DNA of 64,000 bases from MED-G105 sp050331095 (GTDB taxonomy: Bacteria > Pseudomonadota > Alphaproteobacteria > Caulobacterales > Parvularculaceae). Numbering within the stretch: the first letter of the stretch is position 1; each line of letters opens with the position of its first letter. Shown piece by piece: positions 62,644 through 64,000 of this stretch. The stretch lies in NCBI GenBank assembly GCA_050331095.1, contig JBHJHE010000016.1:1-64000 (forward strand), written 5' to 3'. The notes below the pieces were generated by a model, which had not been told where the DNA came from, searched no databases, and saw only the letters and a program-made list of their open reading frames with translations. A program made the position numbers and the translations under genes.

Positions 62644-62858
62644 GGACAAAACTCTTTTCGTCAACGAAACGTGATGCCGACTGGCGGGCCAAGCGATTGA
62701 ACGGTTGGACGACGACGTCCGACCCTTAACTATCTTTCAGTCGCTCGTCCGTACGAACGATGTGGCTTTACGGTCCTTTGGGATCGACCTACTTAAGTGG
62801 ATGCCGCGGCGACCTGTCGCAGTCGCCGCCTGAACGCCGGAGCCCGCCGCAGCGCGTT

Positions 62859-63131
62859 ATGTTGCCCATTGTACACCAGGCCGCCGGCGTCTTCCTGCTG
62901 TTCGCAGGCATGGTCATCCTGCCGTTGCCGCTGCCCTTCGGACTGATCATGATCACGATCGGTTTCGCCTTGCTGGCGCCCTACGTGCCGGCGGTGCAGC
63001 GGCTCGTGCGGTCGATGCGGCGTAAATGGCCGACGCTCAACGCCTCGCTCCTGCGCTACAAGCATCGCTTTCCGCCCATCATCCGCAAAACCATCGACAA
63101 GACCCACCCTGGTCCGGCCCCCGCCGAATAG
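62859..63131 (+). CDS. Small two-helix membrane protein, unknown
   Basis: 90 residues: MLPIVHQAAGVFLLFAGMVI and LPLPLPFGLIMITIGFALLA form two close helices with a Pro-rich turn, then a basic cytosolic tail (VRSMRRKWPTLNASLLRYKH). The layout resembles small PGPGW-like proteins. Its frame continues upstream without a start, so ATG 62859 is used. It overlaps the start region of the amidohydrolase. Function unknown. Confidence 0.6.
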   Translation: MLPIVHQAAGVFLLFAGMVILPLPLPFGLIMITIGFALLAPYVPAVQRLVRSMRRKWPTLNASLLRYKHRFPPIIRKTIDKTHPGPAPAE

Positions 63132-64000
63132 CCCCGCGCCGTCGTTTCCGTCGAGCGGGCCCTATCGCCTCAGCGGCGCGCGCGCGCTCGTCGACGGCGA
63201 TGTCGCCCCGCGGACGATCGACGTCGACGCCAGCGGCGCGATCGACGCCGTCTTTGCGGCCGACGAGACGCCTACCCGCGACCTGCCGACCGTCGACATC
63301 GGCGGCCGGCTTATCGCGCCGCGCTTCGTTGACGCCCACGTCCACCTCGACAAGACGCTGATCTGGCCGCGCGCCCCGAACCGCCATGGCGGGTTCGAGG
63401 CCGCGAAAGCCCTCGTCAAAGCCGACCGCGTCGCTGCATGGACCGTCGACGACGTCGCCGCGCGCATGGACGCCGCCCTCGCCCGGGCCTTCGCCAACGG
63501 AACGCGGGCCATGCGCACCCACATCGATTCCCAGGAAGGCCGCACCGAGCCCGCCTGGACCGCGTTCGAGGCCGTGCGGGCCGCGTGGCGCAGGCGCATC
63601 GAGATCGAGCCCGCCGTCTCCCTCGGCGCCGGCAAGCTCATGGGCGACTATGGGGAGACCGTCGCGCGCCTCGCCGCGAGCCGCGGCGCGGTTCTCGGCC
63701 CCGTGCTTTATCCGGGTCCGGACATCGACGCACATATCGCCCGGGCCTTCGACCTCGCCGAGCGCTTCGGCCTCGATCTTGATTTTCACGTGGACGAAAA
63801 CCTCGATCCAATGTCGGATGGCCTGGCCCGCGTCGCCCGGATGCGGATCGACCGCGATTTCAAGTCTCGCGTCCTTTGCGGCCACGGCTGCGCGCTGGCC
63901 CTGAAACCGGAGGCGGAGATCGCCGCGACGGCGGCGTCCTTGCGCGAGGCGGAGGTCGATTTCGTCAGCCTGCCCCAGACGAACGCGTTCCTCCTCGGGC
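63109..64000 (+). CDS. Amidohydrolase, cytosine-deaminase-like (3' cut by window)
   Basis: Open frame of about 297 codons continuing past the window end. DIGGRLIAPRFVDAHVHLDK (His-x-His metal site) follows a beta sandwich; later AMRTHIDSQEG, LDFHVDENLD and VLCGHGCALA match the cytosine deaminase/CodA branch of zinc/iron amidohydrolases. Upstream in frame there is a stop at 62947, and no ATG, GTG or TTG occurs before the HVH motif. CTG at 63109 is used only as a placeholder. Either a rare start, a frameshift or an assembly error explains this. Confidence 0.75.
   Translation, partial: MVRPPPNSPAPSFPSSGPYRLSGARALVDGDVAPRTIDVDASGAIDAVFAADETPTRDLPTVDIGGRLIAPRFVDAHVHLDKTLIWPRAPNRHGGFEAAKALVKADRVAAWTVDDVAARMDAALARAFANGTRAMRTHIDSQEGRTEPAWTAFEAVRAAWRRRIEIEPAVSLGAGKLMGDYGETVARLAASRGAVLGPVLYPGPDIDAHIARAFDLAERFGLDLDFHVDENLDPMSDGLARVARMRIDRDFKSRVLCGHGCALALKPEAEIAATAASLREAEVDFVSLPQTNAFLLG

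Overview
The window looks like chromosomal DNA from a GC-rich alphaproteobacterium, probably close to the Parvularcula/Hyphomonas-type lineages. The support is an alphaproteobacterial ChvI-ChvG/HprK/EIIA/HPr cluster, an L21 protein with a helix-hairpin-helix tail, a ccoNOQP-GHIS operon with an FnrL-type sensor, small proteins typical of the class (DUF4169), and two proteins with PEP-CTERM-like tails. No rRNA operon or replication origin is present. Placement below class level is inference.

Layout. 1-202 is the end of an IS481-like element. 467-4452 holds typA and a MotA/MotB-like pair. 4486-18590 is an accessory block, visibly less GC-rich than its surroundings. It has two degraded, directly repeated IS6-family elements (4486-5181 and 16115-17034). 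Between them lies a complete microaerobic respiration module: a DUF2189 membrane protein, cbb3 oxidase genes ccoNOQP, assembly genes ccoGHIS, a small exported protein, a universal stress protein and an Fnr/FixK-type regulator with three N-terminal cysteines plus Cys120. FNR boxes lie before the DUF2189 gene and before ccoN. A frameshifted nuclease-like gene then runs up to a tRNA-Ser(CGA).

From 18591 to the end the DNA is mostly core genome: rplU-rpmA, accA, xerD, aroK-aroB, a CNNM/CBS transporter, an MFS pump, infC, two glycosyltransferases, the chvI-chvG-hprK-EIIA-HPr cluster, rluB-DUF4169-rsmD, a probable 6S RNA before a 5-formyl-THF cyclo-ligase, ymdB-like, yebC, a hybrid histidine kinase, efp, an NAD block (HD phosphohydrolase, PTP-like phosphatase, NrtR-like regulator, nadA-nadB-nadC), a SleB-type hydrolase, ppdK, a cold-shock protein, ubiD and a 3'-truncated amidohydrolase.

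How it fits together. FnrL would sense oxygen loss through a 4Fe-4S cluster and activate the cbb3 operon through the TTGAT-N4-ATCAA sites. CcoG, CcoH, CcoI and CcoS assemble the copper and haem centres of CcoNOP. The NrtR-like protein probably represses nadABC through a perfect 8-5-8 palindrome 5' of nadA. The most unusual observations are the IS6-flanked respiration module, a 163-bp palindromic element whose two ends provide the stop codons of two convergent genes (with a half copy nested in an IS6 element), an in-frame 93-bp tandem duplication over the nadB active-site motif, an ATA start for infC, and an amidohydrolase with no ordinary start codon. I did not find a convincing new multi-gene defence or biosynthetic system.
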